A stretch of 64,000 bases of DNA from Marinithermofilum abyssi (GCF_014641195.1 NZ_BMHQ01000013.1:1-64000); one strand, 5' to 3'; positions 43,435-53,158 are shown, numbered from the stretch's first letter. The notes: generated from the sequence alone by a model not told the origin. Program-made: numbers and translations.

Positions 43435-44733
43435 ATGAGAAAAAATCAGCAGGCTTGGTTTGAAACTGTCGGCGATCGTTTGGATCCCGGTTTGGTGCAT
43501 CAGTTGAAGCAACTGCGTCAGGGAAAAACGCAACGATCCACCCTTCCGGTCATCGTCCAGTTTGTCAGTGACCTAGAGGATAAGCACCGGGAAGAGCTGT
43601 ATGAACGGTGCCAGATCAGTGACGAGGAGAGCATGGATGGGGAGCTGAAGTTCTTCAATGGCTTTTTCGGTCAAATGAAAGAGGATACTCTGCGGGATTT
43701 AACCCGGCATGAAGGCGTGGCCAAGATCTTCTACGACCGGGAAGTGCGTGCGTTTTTAGACGTCGCCCGCAAATCGACCGGTGCAGACTACGTGCAGGCA
43801 AAAGAGGGGTTGACCGGAAAAGATGTGACGATCGCTGTGATCGATACAGGTATCCACCCTCATCCAGACCTGATGAAGCCGGATAAGCGTATCATCGCTT
43901 TTGCTGATTTGATCAACGGGAAAGAAGAACCGTATGATGATCAAGGACACGGTACCCACTGTGCCGGTGATGCAGCCGGAAACGGATATGAATCCGAGGG
44001 GTTGTATGCGGGGCCGGCTCCGGAGGCGAAACTGGTCGGGGTGAAGGTGCTAGACGCCGAAGGGGGCGGACAGCTTTCCACAGTGATCAAAGGTGTGGAA
44101 TGGTGCGTAGAAAACAAGGAAAAATACGGAATCCGCATTATCTCTATGTCTTTGGGTGCTCCCGCTTTTGAATCCTATCGGGATGATCCGCTGGCTCAAG
44201 CAGTTGAGGTTGCATGGCATCACGGGATTGTCGTGTGTGTCGCTGCCGGCAATGAAGGTCCTTTCCCCGGCACGATCAGCACCCCCGGCTTGGACCCTGT
44301 GGTGATTACGGTGGGAGCGGCGGACGATAGAAACACGGTGGATCGGAAGGATGACGAAAAAGCTTCCTTCTCCTCCAGAGGCCCCACGTTGGATTTCTTG
44401 GTCAAGCCGGATATTTACTCTCCAGGCACCGATATCATCTCCTTGAACGTGCCGGGCTCCCCGATTGACAAACAACTGCCTGAAAAACGGGTAGGCGAGC
44501 ATTATATCGCCTTATCGGGAACGTCCATGGCGACGCCGATTACGGCGGGAATCGCGGCGCTCCTGCTGGAGGCCAATCCGAACCTCAGCCCCAATGATGT
44601 GAAAAGCATTTTGATGAGTACTTCCCAGTTTATGCCCGGCACGCTGGGAGATTCGGCTGGATATGTCAATGTGAAGAAAGCGGTCGCCTTGGCGAAGTCT
44701 TACCGGAGCTTCCAGGAGGAAACTGTTCGCTAA
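43435..44733 (+). CDS. aprX: Subtilisin-like serine protease, AprX type
   Basis: A 432-residue S8 protease without signal peptide, so it should stay in the cytoplasm like AprX of Bacillus. The catalytic triad is in VIDTGIHPHPDL (Asp), GHGTHCAGDAAG (His) and ALSGTSMATPITAG (Ser), with the oxyanion Asn in VCVAAGNEGPFPG. About 115 N-terminal residues form an inhibitor-like propeptide. AGGAGG stands before the ATG at 43435. Confidence 0.9.
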   Translation: MRKNQQAWFETVGDRLDPGLVHQLKQLRQGKTQRSTLPVIVQFVSDLEDKHREELYERCQISDEESMDGELKFFNGFFGQMKEDTLRDLTRHEGVAKIFYDREVRAFLDVARKSTGADYVQAKEGLTGKDVTIAVIDTGIHPHPDLMKPDKRIIAFADLINGKEEPYDDQGHGTHCAGDAAGNGYESEGLYAGPAPEAKLVGVKVLDAEGGGQLSTVIKGVEWCVENKEKYGIRIISMSLGAPAFESYRDDPLAQAVEVAWHHGIVVCVAAGNEGPFPGTISTPGLDPVVITVGAADDRNTVDRKDDEKASFSSRGPTLDFLVKPDIYSPGTDIISLNVPGSPIDKQLPEKRVGEHYIALSGTSMATPITAGIAALLLEANPNLSPNDVKSILMSTSQFMPGTLGDSAGYVNVKKAVALAKSYRSFQEETVR

Positions 44734-44765
44734 AGCCTCAGCAATCTGACAATCCATCTCGATAG

Positions 44766-44811
44766 AAAAAACCCAGCGAACCGTGGCCGGTCGGTCGCTG
44801 GGTTTCTTTTT
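44766..44811. terminator. Bidirectional terminator
   Basis: AAACCCAGCGA and TCGCTGGGTTT stem with a T-run at each end, between the convergent protease and proC genes. Confidence 0.85.
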
Positions 44812-44817
44812 CACTGA

Positions 44818-45654
44818 TCAGCGGGATAGCGCCGTCATCGAGCGGCCTAGCTCTTGGGCCCGCTTTTTGGCGGAATGGACGGCTTCGGCAACGGCTTCTT
44901 CAAACCGGTGTTCGGCCAAGGTCTGTAATCCAGCCATGGTCGTCCCTCCGGGAGAGGTCACCTTTCTTCGCAATTCTGCAGGTTCTTCCCCGGTTTCCAC
45001 CAGCATATGAGCCGCACCCAACAAGGTTTGCAATGTCAATTCCCTTGCCACCGTCCGGCTCAGTCCCGCTTCGATTCCCGCTTGTTCCAGGGCTTCCACG
45101 AGGTAGTAGATATATGCCGGCCCGCTTCCGGAAAGGCCGGTAACCGTATCCATTTGATCTTCTTCCACCACAATGGCAGACCCTATGGCGGAAAAGATGC
45201 GAACAGCAGCTTCCAGATCTTTTTGCTGTGCGTATTGTCCCTTGCATAAGGCTGTCGCAGAACGACCGATCATGCTGGATGTATTGGGCATCGCCCGAAT
45301 GACGGCGGTCGGCTGCGGCAACAGGGATTCGATGAAGGAAGTGGGGATGCCGGCAACAACGGAGATCACCGTTTGGCCGGAGTGGATACAGCTGCCCCAC
45401 TGCTGGATAGCATCTGCCATATCTTTGGGCTTCACCGCCAGAATGACCTGCTTTGCTTGGCGGATGGTTTCTTCTTTATCGTTTGCGGCAAGTAATTGAT
45501 ACCGCTGTTCCAACTCGCGTAAACGATCGGTATTGGTCCGGTTGATGACGCGGATCTGATGGGGCCGGGTATCGGTATTCTCCAACAGACCGCACAAAAT
45601 GGCTTCGGCCATCGCTCCTGCTCCGATAAAGCAGGTTTGCGGTTTATCGTTCAT
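44818..45654 (-). CDS. proC: Pyrroline-5-carboxylate reductase
   Basis: A 278-residue NAD(P)H enzyme that makes the last step of proline synthesis. The Rossmann motif is CFIGAGAMAEAILCGL, the middle has VILAVKPKDM and RAMPNTSSMIG, and the C-terminal signature is LRRKVTSPGGTTMAGLQ. AGGAGGTCGTGACCC precedes the ATG. The leader carries a T-box, so expression should rise when tRNA-Pro is uncharged. Confidence 0.96.
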   Translation of the reverse strand: MNDKPQTCFIGAGAMAEAILCGLLENTDTRPHQIRVINRTNTDRLRELEQRYQLLAANDKEETIRQAKQVILAVKPKDMADAIQQWGSCIHSGQTVISVVAGIPTSFIESLLPQPTAVIRAMPNTSSMIGRSATALCKGQYAQQKDLEAAVRIFSAIGSAIVVEEDQMDTVTGLSGSGPAYIYYLVEALEQAGIEAGLSRTVARELTLQTLLGAAHMLVETGEEPAELRRKVTSPGGTTMAGLQTLAEHRFEEAVAEAVHSAKKRAQELGRSMTALSR

Positions 45655-45682
45655 GGGTCACGACCTCCTGTCTCCTGATATA

Positions 45683-45910
45683 AAAACAAAAACCCTCCTT
45701 CGCCATAAGGACGAAAGAAGGCCTCTTCCGCGGTACCACCTTGTTTGGCACTACTGTGCCCGCCTCAATGGGCAAGAACTGCCCAATCTTTGATAACGGA
45801 GGAAACTCCGTCCGACTCTTCACCGTCCGCTCACAGGGTGGGTTGGGGCAGGCATCCCGGCGGAGCCTTGCAGCCTGGCGGGCATCCGCTCTCTGGTACG
45901 GTAAGTCTGC
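45683..45910 (-). promoter_or_regulatory. T-box leader (predicted tRNA-Pro) with terminator
   Basis: On the minus strand AGGTGGTACCGCGG (45728-45741) is the T-box core, AGAGAGCGG (near 45887-45895) is the stem I base, and GCCTTCTTTCG paired with CGAAGGAGGG plus a long T-run (45683-45724) is the terminator. A C-rich loop AACCCACCC (45836-45844) contains CCA/CCC, fitting proline as specifier; the exact specifier is uncertain. Confidence 0.9.
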
Positions 45911-45960
45911 CTTACTGGTCCTGTCATTGCGTTTGATCCGTCCATCTTGTAGTTTTTTAT

Positions 45961-45990
45961 ATTATGCATAGTTGTCAAGAATGATGTCAA
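45961..45990 (-). promoter_or_regulatory. Sigma-A promoter of the proC leader
   Basis: Minus strand TTGACA (45990-45985), 18 bases, CATAAT (45966-45961). A second TTGACA lies between but at unsuitable spacing. Confidence 0.65.
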
Positions 45991-46074
45991 GGCCGAAATA
46001 AATTCTGATTTTTATGTTTTATATTTGGCCGATTTTGGAAATAAAAGAAGATGGACAGGGAGTTGGAAGCATTG

Positions 46075-46641
46075 ATGAAGCTTACCAAGGGCCAAATCAT
46101 TCGTATCGAGAGCATCAAACACGACGGCAGCTTTCATCGGAGCTGGGACCGGTCGGTGGTTTTGGAAGATCGGGGTGACTCTTTACTCCTGGCCAACAAA
46201 GATGTGAAAGTTACTGAGAAAGATGGTCACACGTGGGTTTCTCACGGATTGGCTGTTTGTCAGTTTCATAGGAAGCGTTGGTTTAATACCATACTACTAT
46301 ACGATGGAAAAAAATTTCAGCTATTTTATTGTAATATTGCTTCTCCTGTGCAAATGGCGGGTCCGTGTTTGAAATATGTCGACTACGATCTGGATTTGGT
46401 GGTGGATTCAGACCTTCGGTATCGGTGGCTGGATCGGGAAGAGTTTGAAATCAACCGGAAACGGATGCAGTATCCCGCCCGGGTGATCCGGGAAGTGAAC
46501 CGGGCGGTACGGGAGCTGGAACGCCGGGTTCGAGAAGGATCGGAACCTTTCACTCAACGCTTTGTGGAAAAAGGGCATCATCTTTTCTCTCATATGGACC
46601 AAAGCGTATGGGGTGAAACCAGGAGAAATGAAAACAAGTAG
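46075..46641 (+). CDS. DUF402 family nucleotide phosphatase (YgaC/Ntdp-like)
   Basis: A 188-residue protein with the DUF402 pattern: IIRIESIKHDGSFHRSWD, then FNTILLYDGKKFQLFYCNIA and KYVDYDLDLVVDSDLRYRWL near residue 105. Related proteins from Gram-positives hydrolyse nucleoside tri- and diphosphates with a metal. The ATG at 46075 aligns with family members and follows GGAAG; an ATG at 46051 would add eight residues. It overlaps the next gene, so both are probably one operon. Confidence 0.8.
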   Translation: MKLTKGQIIRIESIKHDGSFHRSWDRSVVLEDRGDSLLLANKDVKVTEKDGHTWVSHGLAVCQFHRKRWFNTILLYDGKKFQLFYCNIASPVQMAGPCLKYVDYDLDLVVDSDLRYRWLDREEFEINRKRMQYPARVIREVNRAVRELERRVREGSEPFTQRFVEKGHHLFSHMDQSVWGETRRNENK

Positions 46642-47155
46642 ACCTCGGCTGTTGTCATGGCTGCGTACCGTATTGTTCGCCGTTTCATTTGCGCTGGTGG
46701 TGAACCAGTTCGGCATCGCTTTGTCTGTGGTCAACGGCACTTCAATGAAACCCACATTGCAGAACGGGGACCGGTTATTAATCAACAAGTTCAGTTTTCT
46801 GTTTTCTCATCCGCAAAGGGGAGATGTCATCACCTTTGAGGATCCCTCTCAAAAAGGAAGATATCTGGTGAAGCGTGTCATAGGCGTAGTCGGGGATAAA
46901 ATAGAGATACGCAAAGGGAGGTTATACCGGAACGGTCAGGTGGTAAAGGAACGGTACATCAACTCTTCCATCGAGGACGGTGACTACGGTCCAGTAGTGG
47001 TAAAACCGGGTACGGTGTTTGTCATGGGTGACAATCGCCATCGGTTTGCCAGCAGGGACAGCCGCTATGAGAGTGTGGGAATGGTTCCGTACCGGCTGAT
47101 TGACGGGAAAGTGGAGTTGATTGTGTGGCGGCCGTCATTGGCAGCATTTTTGTGA
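46628..47155 (+). CDS. Type I signal peptidase, SipS-like
   Basis: A 175-residue membrane protease with one N-terminal anchor (TVLFAVSFALVVNQFGIAL). Box B is VVNGTSMKPTLQNGDRLL (catalytic Ser), box D is YLVKRVIGVVGDKIEIR (Lys) and box E is VMGDNRHRFASRDSR. It is the typical Gram-positive form. The ATG at 46628 follows CAGGAGAA and overlaps the DUF402 gene by 14 bases. It is the second such peptidase in the window and only distantly like the one at 17198. Confidence 0.92.
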   Translation: MKTSRPRLLSWLRTVLFAVSFALVVNQFGIALSVVNGTSMKPTLQNGDRLLINKFSFLFSHPQRGDVITFEDPSQKGRYLVKRVIGVVGDKIEIRKGRLYRNGQVVKERYINSSIEDGDYGPVVVKPGTVFVMGDNRHRFASRDSRYESVGMVPYRLIDGKVELIVWRPSLAAFL

Positions 47156-47417
47156 TGGCATTTGTGGAAGCAATTTCAAATAATATAAAAAGTCAAAAAG
47201 TGTTCACAAAAAACTTTTGCGTCTGCAGGAGGAAGGGAGCATAATAGGTAAGGGCAACGGCACGTCCAGGTTCAACATTATAACAGACTGCAGATTTCGT
47301 TTTCGAGAGTGGTTTTTGTTCCTTTGATCCCATAATTACCCACAATTGCTCTTGAAGAACGGATTGTGAATAAAAGAACATAATGAAAAAACAGTACGAT
47401 TTTGGAGGGAATATCTT

Positions 47418-48197
47418 ATGGATCTGTTGAGTAAAACGCGTCGTATTTCGCGTATTCTGCAAAAAAATGTAAGCCACCATCTGGTAGACTTTGACCAAGT
47501 GGCGGGAGCACTGTGTGATGTCATTGGGGCGAATATCTATGTCGTTGACCCGGACGGCAAAATCTTGGGATTGGCCATTAACCACGAAATCGAAAACGAA
47601 CGGATGCAGTCCTACCTCAAAGAGCGTCAATTTCCTGAAGAATATGCCCGCTTGCTGATGGAAGTGGAGAAAACCTCCTCCAACGTCAGCGTGGATAGTC
47701 CCTACACTGCTTATCCGGTAGAGATGAAAGACATGTTCAAACATGGTTATACCACTCTCGTACCGATTATTGGGGGCGGGGATCACCTGGGTACTTTGGT
47801 GCTGTCCCGCATCAACGACAAATTTGTCGATGATGATCTGGTATTGGCTGAATACGGCGCCACCGTTGTGGGTATGGAAATTCTGCGGGAACGTGCCGGT
47901 AAGATCGAAGAAGAAGCACGCAGCCGGGCTGTGGTGCAATTGGCGATCAACTCCCTGTCATTCAGTGAGCTGGAAGCAGCCGAGCACATTTTCCGTGAAC
48001 TGGACGGAACCGAAGGCCTGTTGGTTGCCAGCAAAATCGCCGATCGAGTGGGAATCACCCGTTCCGTTATCGTGAACGCTCTCCGGAAGCTGGAAAGCGC
48101 CGGCGTGGTGGAATCCCGCTCTCTCGGGATGAAAGGGACCTATATCAAGATTCTCAATCCGAAGCTGTTGCCCGCTTTGGAAAAAGCCCGCAGCTGA
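47418..48197 (+). CDS. codY: Global transcriptional regulator CodY
   Basis: A 259-residue repressor that senses branched-chain amino acids and GTP. The N-terminal GAF domain ([15 protein letters not shown] to about residue 155) binds Ile/Val/Leu; the C-terminal winged helix contains [20 protein letters not shown] and [24 protein letters not shown] precedes the ATG. It is not in the usual codV-clpQY operon here; it stands alone with its own terminator. Confidence 0.97.
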   Translation: MDLLSKTRRISRILQKNVSHHLVDFDQVAGALCDVIGANIYVVDPDGKILGLAINHEIENERMQSYLKERQFPEEYARLLMEVEKTSSNVSVDSPYTAYPVEMKDMFKHGYTTLVPIIGGGDHLGTLVLSRINDKFVDDDLVLAEYGATVVGMEILRERAGKIEEEARSRAVVQLAINSLSFSELEAAEHIFRELDGTEGLLVASKIADRVGITRSVIVNALRKLESAGVVESRSLGMKGTYIKILNPKLLPALEKARS

Positions 48198-48206
48198 CGA
48201 AGGGCG

Positions 48207-48243
48207 AAAACCGGTTTTTCCGTACGGAAAAACCGGTTTTTTT
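48207..48243 (+). terminator. Intrinsic terminator after codY
   Basis: AAAACCGGTTTTTCC and GGAAAAACCGGTTTT stem with a T-run; very strong. Confidence 0.9.
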
Positions 48244-48285
48244 GTGTAGGTACTTCACACCAAGCCGCTTTTTATTAGCAGCTCT

Positions 48286-48293
48286 GTTATAAT
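48286..48293 (+). promoter_or_regulatory. Extended -10 box of the ABC exporter gene
   Basis: TGTTATAAT-type box (TATAAT at 48288-48293) 40 bases before the start; the -35 region is weak. Confidence 0.5.
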
Positions 48294-48332
48294 AGAAAAA
48301 TGACCTTTTAAAAATTGGAGATGGAGAAGTGT

Positions 48333-50096
48333 ATGGGGAGTGTCCGGAGGTATCTTCGGTTTGTTCGCCCCTATCGAAAAGCCATCGGGTTAACGATGGG
48401 GGTCGGTGTCCTGAAATTTGGGATCCCGCTCTTGCTGCCCTTGATTTTGAAGTATGTGGTGGATGACTTGTTGATGACGGGCATGACCGCAGGCCAAAAG
48501 GTAGAAAAACTGTGGTGGGTGCTCGGGGGCGCCTTCTTTGTTTTCGCCGTGCTGCGGCTGCCCATCGAATATTACCGGCAGTACTTTGCGCAATGGACGG
48601 CCAGCCGGGTGCTTTTTGACATCCGAAACAGGTTGTTTGACCATATACAAAAACTATCGCTACGCTACTACAACAACCAGAAGGCAGGACAGATCATCTC
48701 CCGCGTGATCAACGATGTGGAACAGACCAAAGAATTTGTGGTTACAGGGATGATGAACATCTGGCTGGACATGACGACACTGGCCATAGCCGTTGCCATC
48801 ATGTTGTGGATGGATCCCCTGATGACGGCGGTCGCTTTGGCGGTGTTTCCGCTGTACGGGATTGCCGTCAAGTATTTCTACAAAGGTTTGCGCCGTTTGA
48901 CCCGGGAACGCTCCCAGGCCTTGGCAGAGCTGCAAGGCCATCTGCACGAACGGATTCAAGGGATCTCCGTTATCCGGGCATTTCACCTGGAAAAGCATGA
49001 ACAGCGGCAGTTTCATAAGCGTAACCGGCACTTTTTGGACCGGGCATTCGCCCATGCCAAATGGAACGCGCAAACCTTTGCGGCCATCAATACCATCACG
49101 GACATAGCGCCTTTGCTGGTCATCGGCTTTTCAGCCGTGCAGGTGATTCAAGGAGACTTGACGATCGGGGAAATGACGGCTTTCTACGGGTATCTCAACT
49201 TGATCTATTCTCCGGTACGGAGGCTCGTCAACTCTTCCACCACCCTGACACAATCCCTCGCATCGATGGATCGGGTGTTCGAGTTCATGGATGAACCTTA
49301 CGACATCACAGAACGCCCGGATGCTACCGATGTTTCGGAAGCACAGGGGGACATCCGGTTTGAAGGGGTGCATTTTTCTTACCGGGATGGCGGGGAAGAG
49401 GTGTTGAAAGGAATTGATCTGCACATTCCCCCGGGTCAAACTGTTGCGCTGGTAGGACCGAGCGGAGGAGGAAAGTCGTCGTTGGTTTCATTAATCCCGC
49501 GTTTTTACGATGTAAACCGGGGCAGTATCCGGATCGACGGGAGGGACCTGCGGGACTGGACCCTTACAGGACTTCGCCGTCACATCGGCGTTGTGTTGCA
49601 GGACAATATTTTATTCAGCGGCAGTGTGCTGGACAACATTCTGATGGGTAAGCCGGAGGCCTTCATGGAGGAAGTGATTGCAGCGGCTCAGGCGGCCAAC
49701 GCCCACGACTTTATTATGGAGTTGCCAAAGGGTTACGCAACGGAAGTGGGAGAACGAGGCGTCAAACTATCCGGTGGACAGAAGCAGCGGATTGCCATCG
49801 CGCGGGTTTTTTTGAAAGATCCGACCATCCTGATTTTGGACGAAGCCACATCGGCTTTGGACTTAAAGTCGGAGCAGCTTATTCAGGAGTCCTTGAAGCG
49901 GCTGGCGGAGAATCGCACCACCTTGATCGTGGCGCACCGCCTGTCCACCATCACGCATGCCGATCGGATCTGTCTCATAGAAGAGGGGAAGATTGTGGAA
50001 AGCGGCACCCACGACGAATTGATGGCACGAAACGGCAAGTACGCACGGTTGTTTAACGTACAGCATCTGGAACAGTCCAACAAAACGACTGTTTAA
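48333..50096 (+). CDS. ABC exporter (fused membrane and ATPase domains)
   Basis: A 587-residue half-transporter. Six membrane helices fill residues 1-310; the ATPase half has VALVGPSGGGKSSL (Walker A), the signature VKLSGGQKQRIAIA, ILILDEATSALD (Walker B) and VAHRLSTI (switch). It acts as a homodimer or with a partner to export lipids, drugs or peptides, like MsbA/BmrA. I chose the ATG at 48333 because GGAGAAG lies at the right distance; a TTG 18 bases earlier is possible. It is 40 bases before the RsbT-like gene. Confidence 0.92.
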   Translation: MGSVRRYLRFVRPYRKAIGLTMGVGVLKFGIPLLLPLILKYVVDDLLMTGMTAGQKVEKLWWVLGGAFFVFAVLRLPIEYYRQYFAQWTASRVLFDIRNRLFDHIQKLSLRYYNNQKAGQIISRVINDVEQTKEFVVTGMMNIWLDMTTLAIAVAIMLWMDPLMTAVALAVFPLYGIAVKYFYKGLRRLTRERSQALAELQGHLHERIQGISVIRAFHLEKHEQRQFHKRNRHFLDRAFAHAKWNAQTFAAINTITDIAPLLVIGFSAVQVIQGDLTIGEMTAFYGYLNLIYSPVRRLVNSSTTLTQSLASMDRVFEFMDEPYDITERPDATDVSEAQGDIRFEGVHFSYRDGGEEVLKGIDLHIPPGQTVALVGPSGGGKSSLVSLIPRFYDVNRGSIRIDGRDLRDWTLTGLRRHIGVVLQDNILFSGSVLDNILMGKPEAFMEEVIAAAQAANAHDFIMELPKGYATEVGERGVKLSGGQKQRIAIARVFLKDPTILILDEATSALDLKSEQLIQESLKRLAENRTTLIVAHRLSTITHADRICLIEEGKIVESGTHDELMARNGKYARLFNVQHLEQSNKTTV

Positions 50097-50139
50097 ACCG
50101 GGGCTTCAGATGCACCGTGAAAAGATGGAGGGGAAGAGC

Positions 50140-50559
50140 GTGCGCAAATCATTCCCGATCAAGTACGAGTGGGATATTGTTTCCATCCGAAGTGAAGTGA
50201 GGGAGTTGGCTAAAGAGTACGGGTTTAATGATCTGGATCAATCCCGGATCGTGCAATCTGTATCGGAGTTGGCCCGCAATGTGGTACACCATGCGGAAGA
50301 AGGGGTTGTCCACATCGAGAAGGTGGAAGAGGGAGAGAAAACGGGCATGCGCATTGTGGTCCAGGATTGCGGCCCCGGAATCGCTGATGTGGATGAAGTG
50401 ATCCGCAAATCGGAATCCCCGGCGGTTTCTGATGGTTTTGGATTCAAGCATGTCCGGGAGCTGATGGACGAGTTCTCCATTCGGGACAACGAAGGAAAGG
50501 GAACCTACGTAGAAGTATATAAATGGCTTTCCCGTTCCGGTACGTACACGGAGCAATGA
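50140..50559 (+). CDS. RsbT-like anti-sigma regulatory serine kinase
   Basis: A 139-residue GHKL-fold ATPase. The N box is SVSELARNVVHHA, the G1 box VVQDCGPGIADVDE, and the G2 box SDGFGFKHVRELMDEF. RsbT kinases phosphorylate an STAS antagonist in the stressosome; here no RsbR/RsbS partner is close, so the pathway is uncertain. GTG at 50140 follows GGAGGGG and fits the family start (RKSFPIKYEWDIVSIRSEVR). The open frame starts 30 bases earlier. Confidence 0.87.
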   Translation: MRKSFPIKYEWDIVSIRSEVRELAKEYGFNDLDQSRIVQSVSELARNVVHHAEEGVVHIEKVEEGEKTGMRIVVQDCGPGIADVDEVIRKSESPAVSDGFGFKHVRELMDEFSIRDNEGKGTYVEVYKWLSRSGTYTEQ

Positions 50560-50984
50560 CTTGTACATCGGCCGTAAGATATAGGCCCAGTTATGTATCC
50601 ATATTATGAACCTTTTTTTGCTCTACTTGACTCTGTTCTTTCTACTCCACTAAAATGTAGTTGTGTTAAAATGCCAGTCCCTACAGCAAACATGAACCTT
50701 ATTTTTACAAATGAGGTTGAATCGAGGGATGGCGATAGGCATGTGTCGAACAAGGCCCTGTTTTTAGTTTTATGCTTTTTTGCCGATAACGCTGGGACCC
50801 TCTCCTTGCCAAATGCGGACTGGTTTTGCATGAGGGTTGTTCCAGCGCGGTTTTTTTGCCGCGTGCTGATGAAACCCGAGAGCAAAACCGGGCATCTTGG
50901 CCAGGGAAACCTGAATGTACGGTTGGGTGTAGTCTTATTTTTCATCCGTACAGGAGAGCCCGGTCAGTAGAAAGGAGGGGTACC
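50560..50984. other. Intergenic stretch before the caa3 cluster
   Basis: No gene with a ribosome site is seen. A hairpin AGCGCGG, seven T, CCGCG (50846-50869) is present. The region should hold the promoter of the ctaB-ctaG cluster, but I cannot locate it with confidence. Confidence 0.5.
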
Positions 50985-51923
50985 ATGGAACGACCGATGA
51001 CGCAACAATCCACCACCAGAATTCTGGGGGAAGAATCGCAGCAGGACGAAACCCAGAAAGCCACCTGGCGTGACTACTGGGAGATTACCAAACCCGGAAT
51101 CAACGCTTCCAATTTGATGGCTGCGTTTACCGGTTTTTGGCTGGCAGGTCATAACCAGTTCAATTTTTCTCTTTTGTTGGCTATGTTACTGGGAACAGCC
51201 CTGGTGATTGCTGGTGGATGTACGGTTAATAACTTCATCGATCGCGACATCGATCCGCACATGGCCCGTACACGCAACCGCCCCGTGGCAGCGGGACGCA
51301 TTCATCCCCAAACAGCTCTTTGGATGGGGATCGGACTGTTTCTGGCAGGAACCGCTGTATTGGTTGCGCTGGTAAACCCGCTATCCGCCCTCCTGGCAGC
51401 GGTTGGTTTCTTCATATACGTTTTTATTTATACGGCTTGGACCAAACGGACGACCTACTGGAACACAGTGGTCGGAAGCATCTCCGGCGCAGTACCCCCG
51501 ATGATCGGTTGGGTTGCGGTAACCGGTTCTGTCGATGCACCGGCTTGGGTGTTATTCCTGTTTATGTTTGTTTGGCAGCCTCCGCACTTTTTCGCTCTCG
51601 CCATGCTAAAGGCAGAGGATTACCGTGCGGCCGGCATTCCGATGTTGCCGGTGGTAAAAGGGCACGGGGAGACCAAACGACAAATCCTGTGGTTTGTGAT
51701 TGCGATCCTGCCTGCATCCTTGCTGCTTTACGCAACCCATGTGGTGGGTTGGATCTATCTTGCTTTTGCACTGATTATGGGTGCGGTTTACTTGGTGTTG
51801 GCTCTGAACGGTTGGAAAACCCAGGATCATGAATCTTGGGCACGCAAAATGTTTATCTACTCTCTCATCTATTTGACTTCCATGCAACTGATTATGTTGT
51901 TGGACCCTGCTTTACTTGGCTGA
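50985..51923 (+). CDS. ctaB: Heme O synthase 1
   Basis: A 312-residue membrane prenyltransferase that adds farnesyl to heme B to make heme O, needed for heme A/O oxidases. Motif 1 is NNFIDRDIDPHMARTRNRPV and motif 2 is YTAWTKRTTYWNTVVGSISG; nine helices are expected. AAAGGAGGGG precedes the ATG. It starts the first caa3 cluster; a second copy lies at 58748. Confidence 0.95.
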   Translation: MERPMTQQSTTRILGEESQQDETQKATWRDYWEITKPGINASNLMAAFTGFWLAGHNQFNFSLLLAMLLGTALVIAGGCTVNNFIDRDIDPHMARTRNRPVAAGRIHPQTALWMGIGLFLAGTAVLVALVNPLSALLAAVGFFIYVFIYTAWTKRTTYWNTVVGSISGAVPPMIGWVAVTGSVDAPAWVLFLFMFVWQPPHFFALAMLKAEDYRAAGIPMLPVVKGHGETKRQILWFVIAILPASLLLYATHVVGWIYLAFALIMGAVYLVLALNGWKTQDHESWARKMFIYSLIYLTSMQLIMLLDPALLG

Positions 51924-52049
51924 TTGGAATGAGCAACGAGATAGTGTGTTCCGCCGTTTGGCTTTTTTTGCCATTCTCTAACCGGCGTTCATGTATAGAA
52001 AACAGTCGACTGATCGAGATGATGAGAGAAAGCGGGGTAGAATGGGGAA

Positions 52050-53069
52050 ATGAGTCGACACAGTGTGATAGGGCGCGTGTTGTTGACATTTGCACTGTTT
52101 GCGCTCCTGTTGTCGGGATGCCAACAGCCGAGGATGTCGGTGCTGGAACCTCAGGGTGAAGCCGGCCAAATGCAGCTGGACTTGGTATACCTGAGTATTT
52201 ATATTATGGTGTTTGTCTGTGTCATCGTTTTGGCGATTTTCACTTATGTCCTGATTCGCTTTCGTCAGAAGCCTGGAGACAACACTATTCCGAAGCAGGT
52301 AGAAGGCAGCACGAAGCTGGAAATCCTCTGGACGGTAGTGCCGATTATCCTGTTGGCAATTTTGGCGGTTCCCACCTTAAAATCCACCTTCACTTTGGCC
52401 GCGAAGCCTCCCAAGGCAGAACAGCCGGTCGAGGTGAAGGTTACTGCTCATCAATACTGGTGGGAGTTTGAATATCCTGAATTGGGCATTAAAACAGCCC
52501 AGGAATTGCATATCCCGACTGGGAAAAAAGTGCATCTAGAATTGACTTCCGTAGATGTGGTCCACTCTTTCTGGGTTCCCAGTCTAGCAGGGAAGACCGA
52601 CCTGATTCCGGGTCGAAAAAATACCATGTGGATGAAAGCGGATAAACCCGGAACATATGAGGGTCGGTGCGCCGAATTGTGCGGTGCCAGCCACGCTCTG
52701 ATGAACTTTCACGTAGTTGCTGAAAAGCCGGAAGAGTTCCAAAAGTGGGTAAAACAACGCCAGAAACCTTCCTCACAGCCGCAAACGGCCCAGGAAAAAG
52801 AAGGGAAAAAGGTCTTTGCCCAAAACTGTATGGGCTGTCACGCTATTGACGGCGCTGGACTGAAAGGCCCGGGCAACAAAGGGCCCAACTTGGCTGGATT
52901 CGGTGACCGGGATAAGATTGCCGGCTTGTTGGAAAACAATCCGGAAAATCTGAATAAATGGCTCCATAATCCGCAAAATGTGAAGCCGGGTGCACACATG
53001 CCCGCGATCGACTTTTTGAAGAAAAAGGATTTGGATGCTCTGGAAGCATACCTAGAGAGCCTGAAATAA
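52050..53069 (+). CDS. ctaC: caa3 oxidase subunit II with fused cytochrome c, copy 1
   Basis: A 339-residue lipoprotein. The lipobox is LLLSGCQ; two membrane helices follow; the CuA site is GRCAELCGASHALM; the extra C-terminal domain has the heme c motif CMGCH and the axial Met in HMPAIDF. It accepts electrons at the outer face and passes them to subunit I. The ATG has only a weak ribosome site (AATGGGG). Confidence 0.95.
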   Translation: MSRHSVIGRVLLTFALFALLLSGCQQPRMSVLEPQGEAGQMQLDLVYLSIYIMVFVCVIVLAIFTYVLIRFRQKPGDNTIPKQVEGSTKLEILWTVVPIILLAILAVPTLKSTFTLAAKPPKAEQPVEVKVTAHQYWWEFEYPELGIKTAQELHIPTGKKVHLELTSVDVVHSFWVPSLAGKTDLIPGRKNTMWMKADKPGTYEGRCAELCGASHALMNFHVVAEKPEEFQKWVKQRQKPSSQPQTAQEKEGKKVFAQNCMGCHAIDGAGLKGPGNKGPNLAGFGDRDKIAGLLENNPENLNKWLHNPQNVKPGAHMPAIDFLKKKDLDALEAYLESLK

Positions 53070-53158
53070 ATTCCGTTTATAGCGCGAATTCAGAAAGGCC
53101 AGATGAGTTTCTGTTTTTTTGGGGGCTGTGAATGTGAAAGACAGGAGGAGGGAACATC

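Noticed and set aside
47193-47939. 248-residue minus-strand frame
   Set aside because: It is antisense to codY, without a ribosome site; the plus-strand CodY is unmistakable.
50846-50869. T-looped hairpin before the caa3 cluster as an attenuator
   Set aside because: No T-run after the stem and no alternative pairing seen.
51924-52049. Short frame between ctaB and ctaC
   Set aside because: Only 126 bases, no ribosome site and no family signature.
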